From contig NZ_FNPV01000008.1 of assembly GCF_900107405.1 (NCBI RefSeq), forward strand, positions 62,001 to 126,000: DNA of 64,000 nt. The letters run 5' to 3'. A model generated the notes under the pieces. It was not told where the DNA came from. It made no database searches and worked only from the letters and a program-made list of their open reading frames with translations. Of this stretch, positions 49,550-57,883 are shown one piece after another. A program made the translations under genes and the position numbers. Source of the stretch: Tindallia californiensis. GTDB taxonomy: Bacteria > Bacillota > Clostridia > Peptostreptococcales > Tindalliaceae. Numbering within the stretch: position 1 is the first letter of the stretch; every line of letters starts with the position of its first letter.

Positions 49550-50998
49550 ATGAAAGTAGATGTAGTGGTAACCAATGCACGAATTCCTCAGGGCGATGAC
49601 ACAGTATTAACCAACATTCTGGTAAAAGACGAAAAAATTGCTGGTTTTGTATCCGAACTAGACGGTGTAACCTACGATCGTGAAATTGATGCAAAAGGTC
49701 ATTTAACCTTACCTGGTTGCTTTGACTCTCATACCCACTTTATGGATCCAGGTTTTGAACACCGGGAGAACTTTTTAACAGGCACTTCTTCTGCGGCCGC
49801 CGGTGGTTTAACAACAATTATGGATATGCCTTGCTGCTCCAAGCCTTCCGTTCGAAGCATTCCCGAACTGGAAAGTAAACTAAACCGGATCAAAGACAAA
49901 GCCATCATTGATTTTGCTTTCTGGGGCGGCGTAACTGGTGAAGATATCCGTAATGGCGACTATCACGTAGTGCAGGAACAGGCTGATTATGGAGTTTGCG
50001 CCTTTAAGGTTTATATGACACCTTCCGTTCCTACCTACGAGCGAGTAACCGATCCGGAAATGTTAGAAGCTTTTCGTCTGGTAGCAAAAACCGGGCTAGT
50101 CGTAGGAATTCATGCTGAAAACTTTGCTATGTGCGACTTTTATGTTAAAAAGTTCCAAGCAGAAGGACGTACCGATGGTCCCGCTTGGGCTGAAGCAAGA
50201 TTAGAACTGGCTGAAAAAGCAGCTATCCAACTAGGAATCAGCTTTGCAGAGGAAACTGGTGCCCGGTTACACATTGTTCATATGAGTACAGGAATTGGAG
50301 CAAAATTAGTAGGCGCTGCAAAACAAAAGGGACTAGACGTTACTTCAGAAGCTTGCCCCCACTACTTGATGCTTAACTATCAAGATTCCATGACAGAGCA
50401 TCGCCAATTTGCTAAAATTGCACCTCCCTTGCGAACCAAAAAAGACAATGAAGAATTGTGGGAAGGTCTTCAAAATGGAAGCGTTGACTTTATGGGTACC
50501 GACCATGCACCTTATGAGATTGAAACAGAAAAAGAAGGCATCGTCGATGGTGTTGCCCTTGATATCTGGAACTCTTTCCCAGGGATTCCCGGTGTCGAAA
50601 CCTTGGTGCCTATTATGGTTAGCGAAGGCTATCTGAAAGGCCGCCTAAGCCTCAGCCGACTGGTAGAAGTATTAAGTACTAATGCAGCCAAACAATATGG
50701 TATTTATCCTAAAAAAGGTGCCCTACACATTGGCTCCGATGCTGATTTTACCATTATCGATTTGGAAAAAGAATGGACCATTGATCAGAAAGAAACTTAT
50801 TCCATGGCAAAATACAACCCATTGCACGGCATTAAGCTAAAAGGCAAGCCTTATAAGACAGTAGTTCGAGGAAATACAGTTTATGAAGATGGTAAAGGCA
50901 TTGTTGGAAAACCAGGATATGGACAATTTGTTAAGCGACAAAATAACCAGAAACTATCCCGAACCATTCATTTTACCGGAAATGATTTCAGACCATAA
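49550..50998 (+). CDS. Cyclic amidohydrolase (dihydroorotase/allantoinase/hydantoinase family), candidate xanthine amidohydrolase
   Basis: A 482-residue TIM-barrel amidohydrolase. Metal ligands: DSHTHFMDPG (about 59-68), the carboxylated Lys in FKVYMTP (about 152), GIHAEN (about 187), IVHMSTG (about 243) and the Asp in GTDHAPYE (about 315). It resembles allantoinases and dihydroorotases most. The clostridial xanthine pathway begins with hydrolytic opening of the six-membered ring to 4-ureido-5-imidazolecarboxylate, a cyclic ureide hydrolysis suited to this family. The next gene would remove the ureido carbamoyl group. GGAGGG precedes the start. Allantoin or dihydropyrimidine cleavage remain alternatives. 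Confidence 0.82.
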   Translation: MKVDVVVTNARIPQGDDTVLTNILVKDEKIAGFVSELDGVTYDREIDAKGHLTLPGCFDSHTHFMDPGFEHRENFLTGTSSAAAGGLTTIMDMPCCSKPSVRSIPELESKLNRIKDKAIIDFAFWGGVTGEDIRNGDYHVVQEQADYGVCAFKVYMTPSVPTYERVTDPEMLEAFRLVAKTGLVVGIHAENFAMCDFYVKKFQAEGRTDGPAWAEARLELAEKAAIQLGISFAEETGARLHIVHMSTGIGAKLVGAAKQKGLDVTSEACPHYLMLNYQDSMTEHRQFAKIAPPLRTKKDNEELWEGLQNGSVDFMGTDHAPYEIETEKEGIVDGVALDIWNSFPGIPGVETLVPIMVSEGYLKGRLSLSRLVEVLSTNAAKQYGIYPKKGALHIGSDADFTIIDLEKEWTIDQKETYSMAKYNPLHGIKLKGKPYKTVVRGNTVYEDGKGIVGKPGYGQFVKRQNNQKLSRTIHFTGNDFRP

Positions 50999-51064
50999 GA
51001 AGCTATATCTCTTATAGCTTCCCATCGAAAGATCTGTGTAAGAGAAAACAAAGGAGGAAGAAAA

Positions 51065-51667
51065 ATGCCAAGACATGCTATTTTAGTTATTGATATGTTA
51101 AATGATTTTGTCGGAGAAAAAGCACCTCTCCGATGCCCCGGTGGCGATGATATTATCGAACCTTTACAGAAGCTGTTTGAGTGGGTCAGGAATCGTCAGG
51201 ATGACGATGTTCATCTGGTTCATATTCAGGAAGCGCATCGAAAACACGATGCCGATTTTCGCGTAAGACCTGTTCATGCCGTAGATGGAACCTGGGGTTC
51301 TGACTTTATACCAGCTCTTTATCCAGAAGGAGATGAGTATATCGTAAAGAAAAGACGTCATAGCGGATTTGCTCATACGGATTTAGATCTTTACCTAAAA
51401 GAAGAAAATATCGATACGGTTGTGGTGACAGGTGTCTGGACAAATGTTTGCGTTCGAAGTACCGCTACAGATGCTTTAGCCAACGCCTACAAAGTTATCA
51501 CCCTTAGCGATGGTTGTGCTTCTAAGACAGATGCAATGCATGAACATGGTTTGGTAGATCTTAGTATTTTCACTAAAGTAATGTCTATTGACGAATACAT
51601 TGATGCCTGGAACAAGGGAGAAGATCCTTGGATCGGTGGAGGCGACGCTGAAAATAAGGTGGAGTAG
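51065..51667 (+). CDS. Isochorismatase-fold hydrolase, candidate ureidoimidazolecarboxylate amidohydrolase
   Basis: A 200-residue cysteine hydrolase with the triad Asp in VIDMLNDFV (about 10), Lys in VKKRRHSGF (about 96) and Cys in VWTNVCVRSTATDA (about 129). This family includes N-carbamoylsarcosine amidase and ureidoacrylate hydrolase, which release CO2 and ammonia from N-carbamoyl groups. Directly after the cyclic amidohydrolase, it is well placed to cut the carbamoyl group of 4-ureido-5-imidazolecarboxylate. AAAGGAGG precedes the start; the stop is two bases before ubiX. Confidence 0.83.
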   Translation: MPRHAILVIDMLNDFVGEKAPLRCPGGDDIIEPLQKLFEWVRNRQDDDVHLVHIQEAHRKHDADFRVRPVHAVDGTWGSDFIPALYPEGDEYIVKKRRHSGFAHTDLDLYLKEENIDTVVVTGVWTNVCVRSTATDALANAYKVITLSDGCASKTDAMHEHGLVDLSIFTKVMSIDEYIDAWNKGEDPWIGGGDAENKVE

Positions 51668-51669
51668 CC

Positions 51670-52227
51670 ATGAAAATTATTGTTGGAATTTCAGGAGGTA
51701 GCGGTGCCATTTATGGAGTGGCACTGCTGCAAGCCTTAAAACAACTGGGAGTAGAAACCCATTTAGTCGTTTCAAAAATGGGAGAATATGTATTACAGCA
51801 TGAATGTGGCATGAACCTGCAGGAACTGGAAGCTATGGCTACCGTCCGTTACGAAGCAACAGATCTGGCCGCCAATATTTCCAGCGGCTCCTTCAAAACT
51901 GACGGGATGGTGATTGTCCCCTGTTCCATGAGAAGTTTAGCCGCTGTTGCTAATGGTATCTCCGATAATCTTCTGACCAGAGCTGCCGATGTTGTATTGA
52001 AAGAACAGCGGAAACTGGTTATGGTCGCACGAGAAACACCTCTTAGTGTTATTCATCTGGAAAACATGTTAAAATTAGCTAGAATGGGTGCTGTGATTAT
52101 GCCGGCAGCTCCAGGCTTTTATCATCAACCGGAAACCTTGGAAGATATCGTTGCCATCATGGTTGGAAGAACTTTGGATCAGCTGGGAATAGATCATCAG
52201 CTAGTCCAGCGATGGGGCGATAAATAA
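51670..52227 (+). CDS. ubiX: UbiX-type flavin prenyltransferase
   Basis: A 185-residue flavoprotein with the UbiX signatures ISGGSGAIYGVALLQAL (FMN phosphate site), VPCSMRSLAAVANGISDNLLTRAADV and RETPLSVIHLENMLKLARMGAVIMPAAPGFYH. It prenylates FMN to make prFMN, the cofactor of UbiD decarboxylases; the partner is the next gene. The start has AAGGTGGAG upstream. The close spacing on both sides (2 and 34 bases) places it in the catabolic operon, not in quinone synthesis. Confidence 0.93.
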   Translation: MKIIVGISGGSGAIYGVALLQALKQLGVETHLVVSKMGEYVLQHECGMNLQELEAMATVRYEATDLAANISSGSFKTDGMVIVPCSMRSLAAVANGISDNLLTRAADVVLKEQRKLVMVARETPLSVIHLENMLKLARMGAVIMPAAPGFYHQPETLEDIVAIMVGRTLDQLGIDHQLVQRWGDK

Positions 52228-52261
52228 ATCCTTCCGATATCACGGAGAAAGGAGGAGGTGG

Positions 52262-53614
52262 ATGGAAAAGCAAATGCTTCGTGCTACTTTAGACGCTTTT
52301 CGTCAACGAAATGAGCTGAAAGTATGCCGCCAAGAAGTAAATTTAACTTATGAATTGGGTGCTGTACTAAAGCACTATCGTAATGAGGTTCCTATCCTTT
52401 TTGAAAAGGTGAAAGGCCATCGGATGCCGGTTGCCGGTGCTCTTTTCGGCGAAAGGCAAGCTTATTATGATATGATGAAGATGACCCCAGAAAACCGGCT
52501 ATTTAAAATGATGGCTGCCGTTGCTAGCCCTCAACCGGTCAAGCACGTAACCCAGGCTCCTGTAAAAGAAGAAATTATTACCACTGGCATTCATCTGGAA
52601 AAGATGTTTCCTATCCCAAAGTTTCATGAACAGGATTCTTCTACTTACATTACCTCTGGTATTGTTGCCTTAAAAGATCCAAGCACAGGCAAAACCCATC
52701 TTTCCGTACGAAGACTTCAAGTAAATGGAGCACGGGAAGTTAGTGTATTGGTTGCTTCGCCTTTAGCAAGACAGCAATATGCCCAGTTAGAAGCTCAGAA
52801 CAAACCTTTGGAAATAGCGATTATCCTCGGATATGACCATAGCTTGCTACTAGCTTCACAAATCAGCAGTGAGCTATATGGAGTTGATAAATATGAGGTG
52901 GACAGCGCTTTAAGAGGTGAAGCACTGGAACTGGTTTCCTGCCATCAAATCGATTTGTCGGTTCCGGCCCATGCTGAAATTGTGCTAGAAGGCGTTATGC
53001 CTCCCAGAAAACGAAAGCCAGAAGGACCCTTCGGGGAACTTATGGGATATTATGGCGGTGTCGGCAACCATCCTGTAGCCGAGATTAAAACGGTGCTTCA
53101 ACGAAAAAACCCTATCTTTCAAACCGCTTTCCCTTGCCGGGAAGAACATCTTTCCAATGGCCTTATACGAGAAATGGAGCTGTACCAGGCTGTAAACAAT
53201 GTAGCGAAGGTTACTGATGTCAATGTTACTGTAGCTGGTGGTTGCCGTTTCCATGCGGTGGTGTCTCTGCAGGAGCCAAACCCCGGTGATGCTAAGTCAG
53301 CTATTCTTGCCGCTTTAGGATGCAATAAAGACTTAAAACAGGTGGTCATTGTAGATGAAGATATTAATATCTATGATCCAGAGGATGTAGAATTAGCCAT
53401 TGCCACCCGCTTCCAGGCTTCCAGAGATCTGGTTGTCATTCCAGAAGCAGTGGGGTCCGGTTTGGATCCTTCCAACGGAATCCGAGGCGTCAGTGATAAA
53501 ATGGGAATCGATGCTACAGCCCCTTCTGGCGAAATGCGGCAAAAGTTTCACCGAGCCATTATTCCCGGTTATGAAACCCTGGATATCAAGCGTTATTTCC
53601 CAGAAGAAAAGTAA
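52262..53614 (+). CDS. ubiD: UbiD-family prFMN-dependent decarboxylase, candidate aminoimidazolecarboxylate decarboxylase
   Basis: A 450-residue UbiD protein. It has SVRRLQVNG (about 155-163), ALRGEALELVSC, and the active-site block EGPFGELMGYYGG (about 252-264) whose Glu is the family's acid/base, plus TAFPCREEHL and GCRFHAVVSL. Reversible (de)carboxylation of aromatic and heteroaromatic acids is the family's reaction; pyrrole-2-carboxylate is a known five-ring substrate. In this operon, 4-amino-5-imidazolecarboxylate to 4-aminoimidazole is the missing step. GGAGGAGG lies directly before the start. It is followed 22 bases later by the first shell gene. Confidence 0.9.
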   Translation: MEKQMLRATLDAFRQRNELKVCRQEVNLTYELGAVLKHYRNEVPILFEKVKGHRMPVAGALFGERQAYYDMMKMTPENRLFKMMAAVASPQPVKHVTQAPVKEEIITTGIHLEKMFPIPKFHEQDSSTYITSGIVALKDPSTGKTHLSVRRLQVNGAREVSVLVASPLARQQYAQLEAQNKPLEIAIILGYDHSLLLASQISSELYGVDKYEVDSALRGEALELVSCHQIDLSVPAHAEIVLEGVMPPRKRKPEGPFGELMGYYGGVGNHPVAEIKTVLQRKNPIFQTAFPCREEHLSNGLIREMELYQAVNNVAKVTDVNVTVAGGCRFHAVVSLQEPNPGDAKSAILAALGCNKDLKQVVIVDEDINIYDPEDVELAIATRFQASRDLVVIPEAVGSGLDPSNGIRGVSDKMGIDATAPSGEMRQKFHRAIIPGYETLDIKRYFPEEK

Positions 53615-53636
53615 GATAAGGATGGAGATGGTATAA

Positions 53637-53909
53637 ATGCAAGCCTTAGGCTTTGTAGAAACCAGAAGTTTAGTAGCCGCATTAAAAGCGGCGGACGCCA
53701 TGGCAAAAGCCGCTGATGTAAGGGTCGCCGATTTTAATCGGGTTGGTTCAGGAATTGTAGCCGTCATTGTTGAAGGTGAAGTGGCTGCCGTGAAAGCGGC
53801 TGTCGAACATGGCAAAGCAGAAGCTGAAAAAATTGCTGAAATTATTTCATGGAATGTCTTAGCCCGACCACATGATGATGTGGCAAACCTGATGGAGCAG
53901 GAGGAATAG
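53637..53909 (+). CDS. BMC-H microcompartment shell protein 1
   Basis: A 90-residue single BMC domain: MQALGFVETRSLVAALKAADAM, GSGIVAVIVEGEVAAVKAAVEHG and the C-terminal NVLARPHDDV. Hexamers of such proteins tile the facets of microcompartments. The pore loop region (around residues 37-40, RVGSG) is small-residue-rich. Directly after ubiD, followed three bases later by an unknown small protein gene. It is closer to shell protein 3 than to shell protein 2. Confidence 0.93.
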   Translation: MQALGFVETRSLVAALKAADAMAKAADVRVADFNRVGSGIVAVIVEGEVAAVKAAVEHGKAEAEKIAEIISWNVLARPHDDVANLMEQEE

Positions 53910-53912
53910 ATC

Positions 53913-54194
53913 ATGGCAAACCCATTAATCAAGCAAGTTTTACGTAATATTGCTGAAAAAGCTGGGCACGAAGTGGCTTCTGATCCAAAGCAACCCCATC
54001 CCTCCCCCACAGGTCAAGAATCAGAGCTGAGATTAGAACCACAACAGAAAATAGCTCTTTCCGAGCTGATACAAAAACATCAAAAAACAACCAGTCATCA
54101 CCAACAACCAGCAACCCATCAATCAAAAAACGCCTCGCAGGAAGGAATGCTATCTCTTTCAGACTTGGCTACTAAAAGGAGGAACCGGTCATGA
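53913..54194 (+). CDS. Unrecognised small protein between shell genes, with amphipathic N-terminal helix
   Basis: A 93-residue basic protein I do not recognise. Residues 3-17 (NPLIKQVLRNIAEKA) form an amphipathic helix resembling encapsulation peptides. A low-complexity stretch rich in Gln, His, Pro and Ser (about 24-75) contains a second short helix (IALSELIQKH), and a third (MLSLSDLATKRR) is at the C-terminus. Several short helices on a flexible chain suggest a linker or scaffold that ties enzymes to each other or to the shell. It has AGGAGGAATAGATC upstream and its stop overlaps the next shell gene (ATGA), so it is a genuine operon member. Confidence 0.7.
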   Translation: MANPLIKQVLRNIAEKAGHEVASDPKQPHPSPTGQESELRLEPQQKIALSELIQKHQKTTSHHQQPATHQSKNASQEGMLSLSDLATKRRNRS

Positions 54195-54538
54195 GTGGAG
54201 CTCTTGGTATGATTGAAGCAATCGGACTGACCTCTGCCATGACAGCTGTTGATGCTGCTTGCAAAGCAGCTGATATTCAGATGGTCGGCCATGAAAAAGT
54301 CATTGGTGCCGGTGCCGCGATTACTATCACCGTTTATTTTACCGGTGAAGTAGCGGCTGTGCAATCAGGGGTTGACGCCGGTGTAAAAGCGGCCGAAGTA
54401 TCCGGTCGTGTTCTGTCACATCGTGTGATTCCACGCCCCGATGAAGACGTTATGAAAAAGCTTATTGCTGTTAAGAAAGAAACTAAAAAAACAAGGTTGA
54501 AGGATCCAAAGGGTCCGGAAAAGGAGGCAAAGTCATGA
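54191..54538 (+). CDS. BMC-H microcompartment shell protein 2 with charged C-terminal tail
   Basis: A 115-residue BMC-domain protein: [51 protein letters not shown] and [12 protein letters not shown]. About 25 residues beyond the fold are Lys/Glu/Pro-rich ([21 protein letters not shown]), unlike the two other hexamer proteins. Overlaps its neighbours on both sides by four bases, so translation is coupled. The different loop (EKVIGAG) and tail suggest a specialised facet component. Confidence 0.92.
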   Translation: MSGALGMIEAIGLTSAMTAVDAACKAADIQMVGHEKVIGAGAAITITVYFTGEVAAVQSGVDAGVKAAEVSGRVLSHRVIPRPDEDVMKKLIAVKKETKKTRLKDPKGPEKEAKS

Positions 54539-54813
54539 GTCAAGCATTAGGATTAGTAGAAACAAAAGGATTAGTAGGTGCGATTGAGGCTGGAGATGCC
54601 ATGGTAAAAGCCGCTAGTGTTACGATTGAAGGCTTCGAAAAAATTGGATTTGGTCTTGTAACGGTTATGGTGCGAGGCGATGTAGGAGCCGTAAAAGCTG
54701 CAACCGACGCTGGTGCTGAAGCCGCCCGTGCTGTAGGCGAGCTTCATTCTGTACATGTTATTCCAAGACCTCATTCCGAAGTAGAACGTGCCATCCTTAA
54801 GAAGAGCGAATAG
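54535..54813 (+). CDS. BMC-H microcompartment shell protein 3
   Basis: A 92-residue BMC-domain protein close to the canonical PduA/EutM type: [48 protein letters not shown] and [13 protein letters not shown]. The pore loop reads EKIGFG, slightly larger than in shell protein 1. Starts in the stop of shell protein 2 (ATGA). Confidence 0.94.
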   Translation: MSQALGLVETKGLVGAIEAGDAMVKAASVTIEGFEKIGFGLVTVMVRGDVGAVKAATDAGAEAARAVGELHSVHVIPRPHSEVERAILKKSE

Positions 54814-54855
54814 TTTCTCCCTAAGCGGCAAATCGCTGAACCAGGAGGGATCTAA

Positions 54856-55644
54856 ATGAATCAACGAAGCCAGACCCACAGAATACTAAGCCATTTATCT
54901 GGCGGAATCGGTGGTTTGCATCATCCTAAAACGACGATTCCAAAGCCTTCCTACCAGGATAAACCCCAGTTATCCAGCCGTGTTTTAGTTGCCTTTACAG
55001 CCAATCCACAGCCAGCAACTAAAACACAGCAAATACTGGATTCCTGGAAAAAAGAAGGCTGTCGTTTCGATGTTGCTTTTTCTTCCAACGCTGAAGCCTT
55101 AAGCAATACAAAGGAAATCCTTAAAAAAATCAAGCCAGTCCGAACATTATCCCGCAATATTACAGAATTGAAAGACTATCCAATGGATGATTTATCGGCG
55201 GTTCTGTCACTTAATATGACCCATAACACGGCTAGCAAACTGACCCTCGGCATACAAGACGGACTGATCCCCATTCTGCTTTGGCATGCTCTTTGGAAGG
55301 GCATCCCTGTCTACATGGACTTTTCCGCACTAAAGTCGTACCATGGTGAACCTACCGTCAATCCAATGTTAGCTCAAATGACAGAAGACACCATTCAAAA
55401 ATTGAAAAAAATGGGCATTGCAGCACTGGAAACTTATCCGAAAAAACAAGAAAACCGGATACTCATTCCGGGAAAACCAACGGATTCTAAGGTGCTTACA
55501 GAAAAAGACATTCTAGCAGTAGCACCGGGAACTACCATCGAAATACCAGCTAAAACCATTGTTACCGCTTTAGCAAAAGACACAGCGAAAGCAAGATCTA
55601 TTAACGTGCTGCGAGTCAATGAAGCGCAGGTAAGGAGTGAATAA
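54856..55644 (+). CDS. BMC-associated flavoprotein-like protein (HFCD/UbiX-like fold)
   Basis: A 262-residue protein. The N-terminal 40 residues are polar with a short amphipathic segment (THRILSHLSGG) that might target it to the shell. The core (about 40-150) looks like the flavoprotein fold: RVLVAFTANPQPATKTQQIL, AVLSLNMTHNTASKLTLGI (FMN-phosphate-type loop), QDGLIPILLWHALWKGIPVYMD. Flavoproteins of this fold are common in microcompartment operons, but their role is unclear. The identification rests on pattern only. AGGAGGG precedes the start. Confidence 0.6.
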   Translation: MNQRSQTHRILSHLSGGIGGLHHPKTTIPKPSYQDKPQLSSRVLVAFTANPQPATKTQQILDSWKKEGCRFDVAFSSNAEALSNTKEILKKIKPVRTLSRNITELKDYPMDDLSAVLSLNMTHNTASKLTLGIQDGLIPILLWHALWKGIPVYMDFSALKSYHGEPTVNPMLAQMTEDTIQKLKKMGIAALETYPKKQENRILIPGKPTDSKVLTEKDILAVAPGTTIEIPAKTIVTALAKDTAKARSINVLRVNEAQVRSE

Positions 55645-55645
55645 C

Positions 55646-55924
55646 ATGCGGATTGGAAAAGTGATTGGCACCATTACCGCCACTAGAAAAGACGAGCGAC
55701 TTACCGGCAGCAAGTTGCTTTTGACCCAGCCCATAAAATCCGACGGCAAGCCATCCGGCGAAGCGTTAGTAGCCGTCGATACCGTAGGCGCTGGTATTGG
55801 CGAAACCGTTCTTTTCGCAACAGGAGCTGCATCACGACATGCTGCCAACCAGCCACAGTCACCGATTGATGCCGCCATTGTAGGCATTGTAGACACCATC
55901 GATCTGGCGACTAAAAATCGCTAG
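55646..55924 (+). CDS. BMC-P pentameric shell protein (EutN/CcmL family)
   Basis: A 92-residue protein: MRIGKVIGTITATRKDERLTG, then LVAVDTVGAGIGETVLFATGAASR and DAAIVGIVDTIDL, all standard for EutN/CcmL proteins that cap microcompartment vertices. The ATG at 55646 follows AAGGAGTG; an upstream GTG lies inside that site. Its presence with the hexamer proteins indicates a closed shell. Confidence 0.94.
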   Translation: MRIGKVIGTITATRKDERLTGSKLLLTQPIKSDGKPSGEALVAVDTVGAGIGETVLFATGAASRHAANQPQSPIDAAIVGIVDTIDLATKNR

Positions 55925-55945
55925 AAAGGAGGAAGGACCAACCTT

Positions 55946-57760
55946 ATGGATACCCAGCAAATTAAGCAAGCCATGGAGTACCGGCAACTGGTGGATACAT
56001 TGATGTCCGAAAGTCAATATGCCGATCTGGTACTTCATGGTGGAAATGTTGTCAATGTTTTAACCGCCGAAATTTATCCGGCGGATATTGCCATCCAGGG
56101 AAAATACATTTTAATGGTGGGAGATGCCGAAAAACTCATTGGACCAGAAACCGTCACCGTTGATGTGCGGGGAAAAACCTTAGCTCCCGGTATGATGGAT
56201 TCCCATATGCATTTTGAAAGCAGTATGCTAACTATTACAGAATTCGCAAGGCTTTCCATTCCCTCCGGTACCACTACCCTTATTGCCGATCCTCACGAAA
56301 TTGGAAACGCACTGGGCCCTGTTGGCATGAAAGCCATGGCCGACGAAGCGGCTCTGGTTCCTAACCATGTGCATCTGGTTGTGCCGGCACTTACCCCGGA
56401 CTGTCCCGGACTGGAGACTGCCGGATACGATGTGGATTCAAAAGATATGGAAGACCTGTTAAACTACCCTCACGTTATTGGTATTGGAGAACTACAGGGC
56501 TTTAGTAATGCGGCCCATGTTTACCGTAACACCTCCGAAATCGTAACGGATTTACTTGCTTCTACTACTTATGCCCGAAGCATTGGTAAGATTGTGGACG
56601 GCAATGCACCCGAGTTATTTGGTGCTGAACTGGCCGCACATATTATCGTTGCGGGAGGAAGCTGTTCCTGCCATGAAACCACTACAAAGGAAGAATGTGT
56701 TGAAAAACTGAGACAGGGCGTCTATGTATTTATGAGAGAAGGCTCTACCCAGCGTAACATGGCAGAATGCATCCGGGCTGTTACAGAAGATGGACTTGAT
56801 TCCCGACGATGCATTTTAGCAACCGATGACATGGTCGCCGAAGATTTGGAAAAACTTGGCCATATGAATGAAATTGTTAAGCGTACCATTGCCGAAGGAG
56901 TGGATCCGGCGGTTGCCATTCAGATGGTAACCATTAATCCGGCCAGTTATTTCGGCTTTAAGGATCGAGGCATTTTAGCCCCGGGTATGCTGGCTGACAT
57001 CGCTATTATTGACGATTTAGAGAACATGTCTGTAGAAGCTGTTTTCTTACAGGGAGAGTTAGTTGCTTCCCAAGGTCAATTATTAATCGACCTGCCAGAG
57101 TATACTTATCCGGATACTGTTAAAAATTCTGTACGGCGTGAACCTCTTCAACCAGAAGACCTAGCCATACGAAGTCAGCACGCAGCACCTCGGGTGCGTT
57201 GCATTGGGTTGATTCCAGACCAAAACCTGTCCGAAAGTCTTGAATTCACCCTTAAGACCCAGCAGGGAATTGTGATGCCTGATACCCGGCAAGATGTTCT
57301 TTATATTGCTTGCGTTGAGCGCTATGGTCGAAATGGCAGTATCGGAAAAGCCTTTGTGCAGGGTTTTGGTTTGGAGCATGGTGCTTTTGCCGAAAGTGTT
57401 GCCCACGACACTCACAATATCATGGTCATGGGTACTTGCCTGAAAGATATGACTGCCGCTGTTAATCATGTGATCCAAATGGGCGGAGGTATTGCTGTCG
57501 CAAAAGGCGGCCGGATTATTGATGAGCTGAGATTACCTATTGGCGGTTTAATGACCGATGAAATGAACGGGCATGAGGTTAGCCGTAAAATTTCACAGGT
57601 GGAATCTACCATTAAGGATCAGCTAGGCTGTAAAGTCCATGCACCTTTGATGCACCTTTCTTTCCTGGCCCTTTCCACCAGCCCTAAGTGGAAGATTACT
57701 GACCAGGGACTGATCGATGTTATTAACTTTACTGTTCTTCCACCAGTCTTTGAAGACTAG
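55946..57760 (+). CDS. Adenine deaminase-like amidohydrolase with altered active-site motifs
   Basis: A 604-residue AdeC-family protein, full length. DSHMHFESSM (about 84-93) and ADPHEIGNALG (about 113-123) are as in adenine deaminases. Two usual motifs differ: IDGHAPGL-type sequence reads VDGNAPELFG (His to Asn, about 218), and the SDHE-type block reads SCHETTTKEE (Asp to Cys, about 240). The C-terminal AdeC domain (KAFVQGFGLEHGAFAESVAHDTHN, RLPIGGLM) is intact. It either deaminates adenine or has moved to a related substrate such as 4-aminoimidazole or 4-imidazolone. It lies right after the BMC-P gene with AAAGGAGGAAGG upstream, so it is part of the microcompartment operon. Confidence 0.82.
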   Translation: MDTQQIKQAMEYRQLVDTLMSESQYADLVLHGGNVVNVLTAEIYPADIAIQGKYILMVGDAEKLIGPETVTVDVRGKTLAPGMMDSHMHFESSMLTITEFARLSIPSGTTTLIADPHEIGNALGPVGMKAMADEAALVPNHVHLVVPALTPDCPGLETAGYDVDSKDMEDLLNYPHVIGIGELQGFSNAAHVYRNTSEIVTDLLASTTYARSIGKIVDGNAPELFGAELAAHIIVAGGSCSCHETTTKEECVEKLRQGVYVFMREGSTQRNMAECIRAVTEDGLDSRRCILATDDMVAEDLEKLGHMNEIVKRTIAEGVDPAVAIQMVTINPASYFGFKDRGILAPGMLADIAIIDDLENMSVEAVFLQGELVASQGQLLIDLPEYTYPDTVKNSVRREPLQPEDLAIRSQHAAPRVRCIGLIPDQNLSESLEFTLKTQQGIVMPDTRQDVLYIACVERYGRNGSIGKAFVQGFGLEHGAFAESVAHDTHNIMVMGTCLKDMTAAVNHVIQMGGGIAVAKGGRIIDELRLPIGGLMTDEMNGHEVSRKISQVESTIKDQLGCKVHAPLMHLSFLALSTSPKWKITDQGLIDVINFTVLPPVFED

Positions 57761-57883
57761 AAAGACCAAACTGGATCGTCTAATTCATAAGACATGCCAC
57801 CTGTTCATCCTCTCTTGTAAGATAAGGAATTTGTCCCGGTGGCCGTCTTTCCATTCATAAGGAGATGAAAAAGGAGGCATTAC

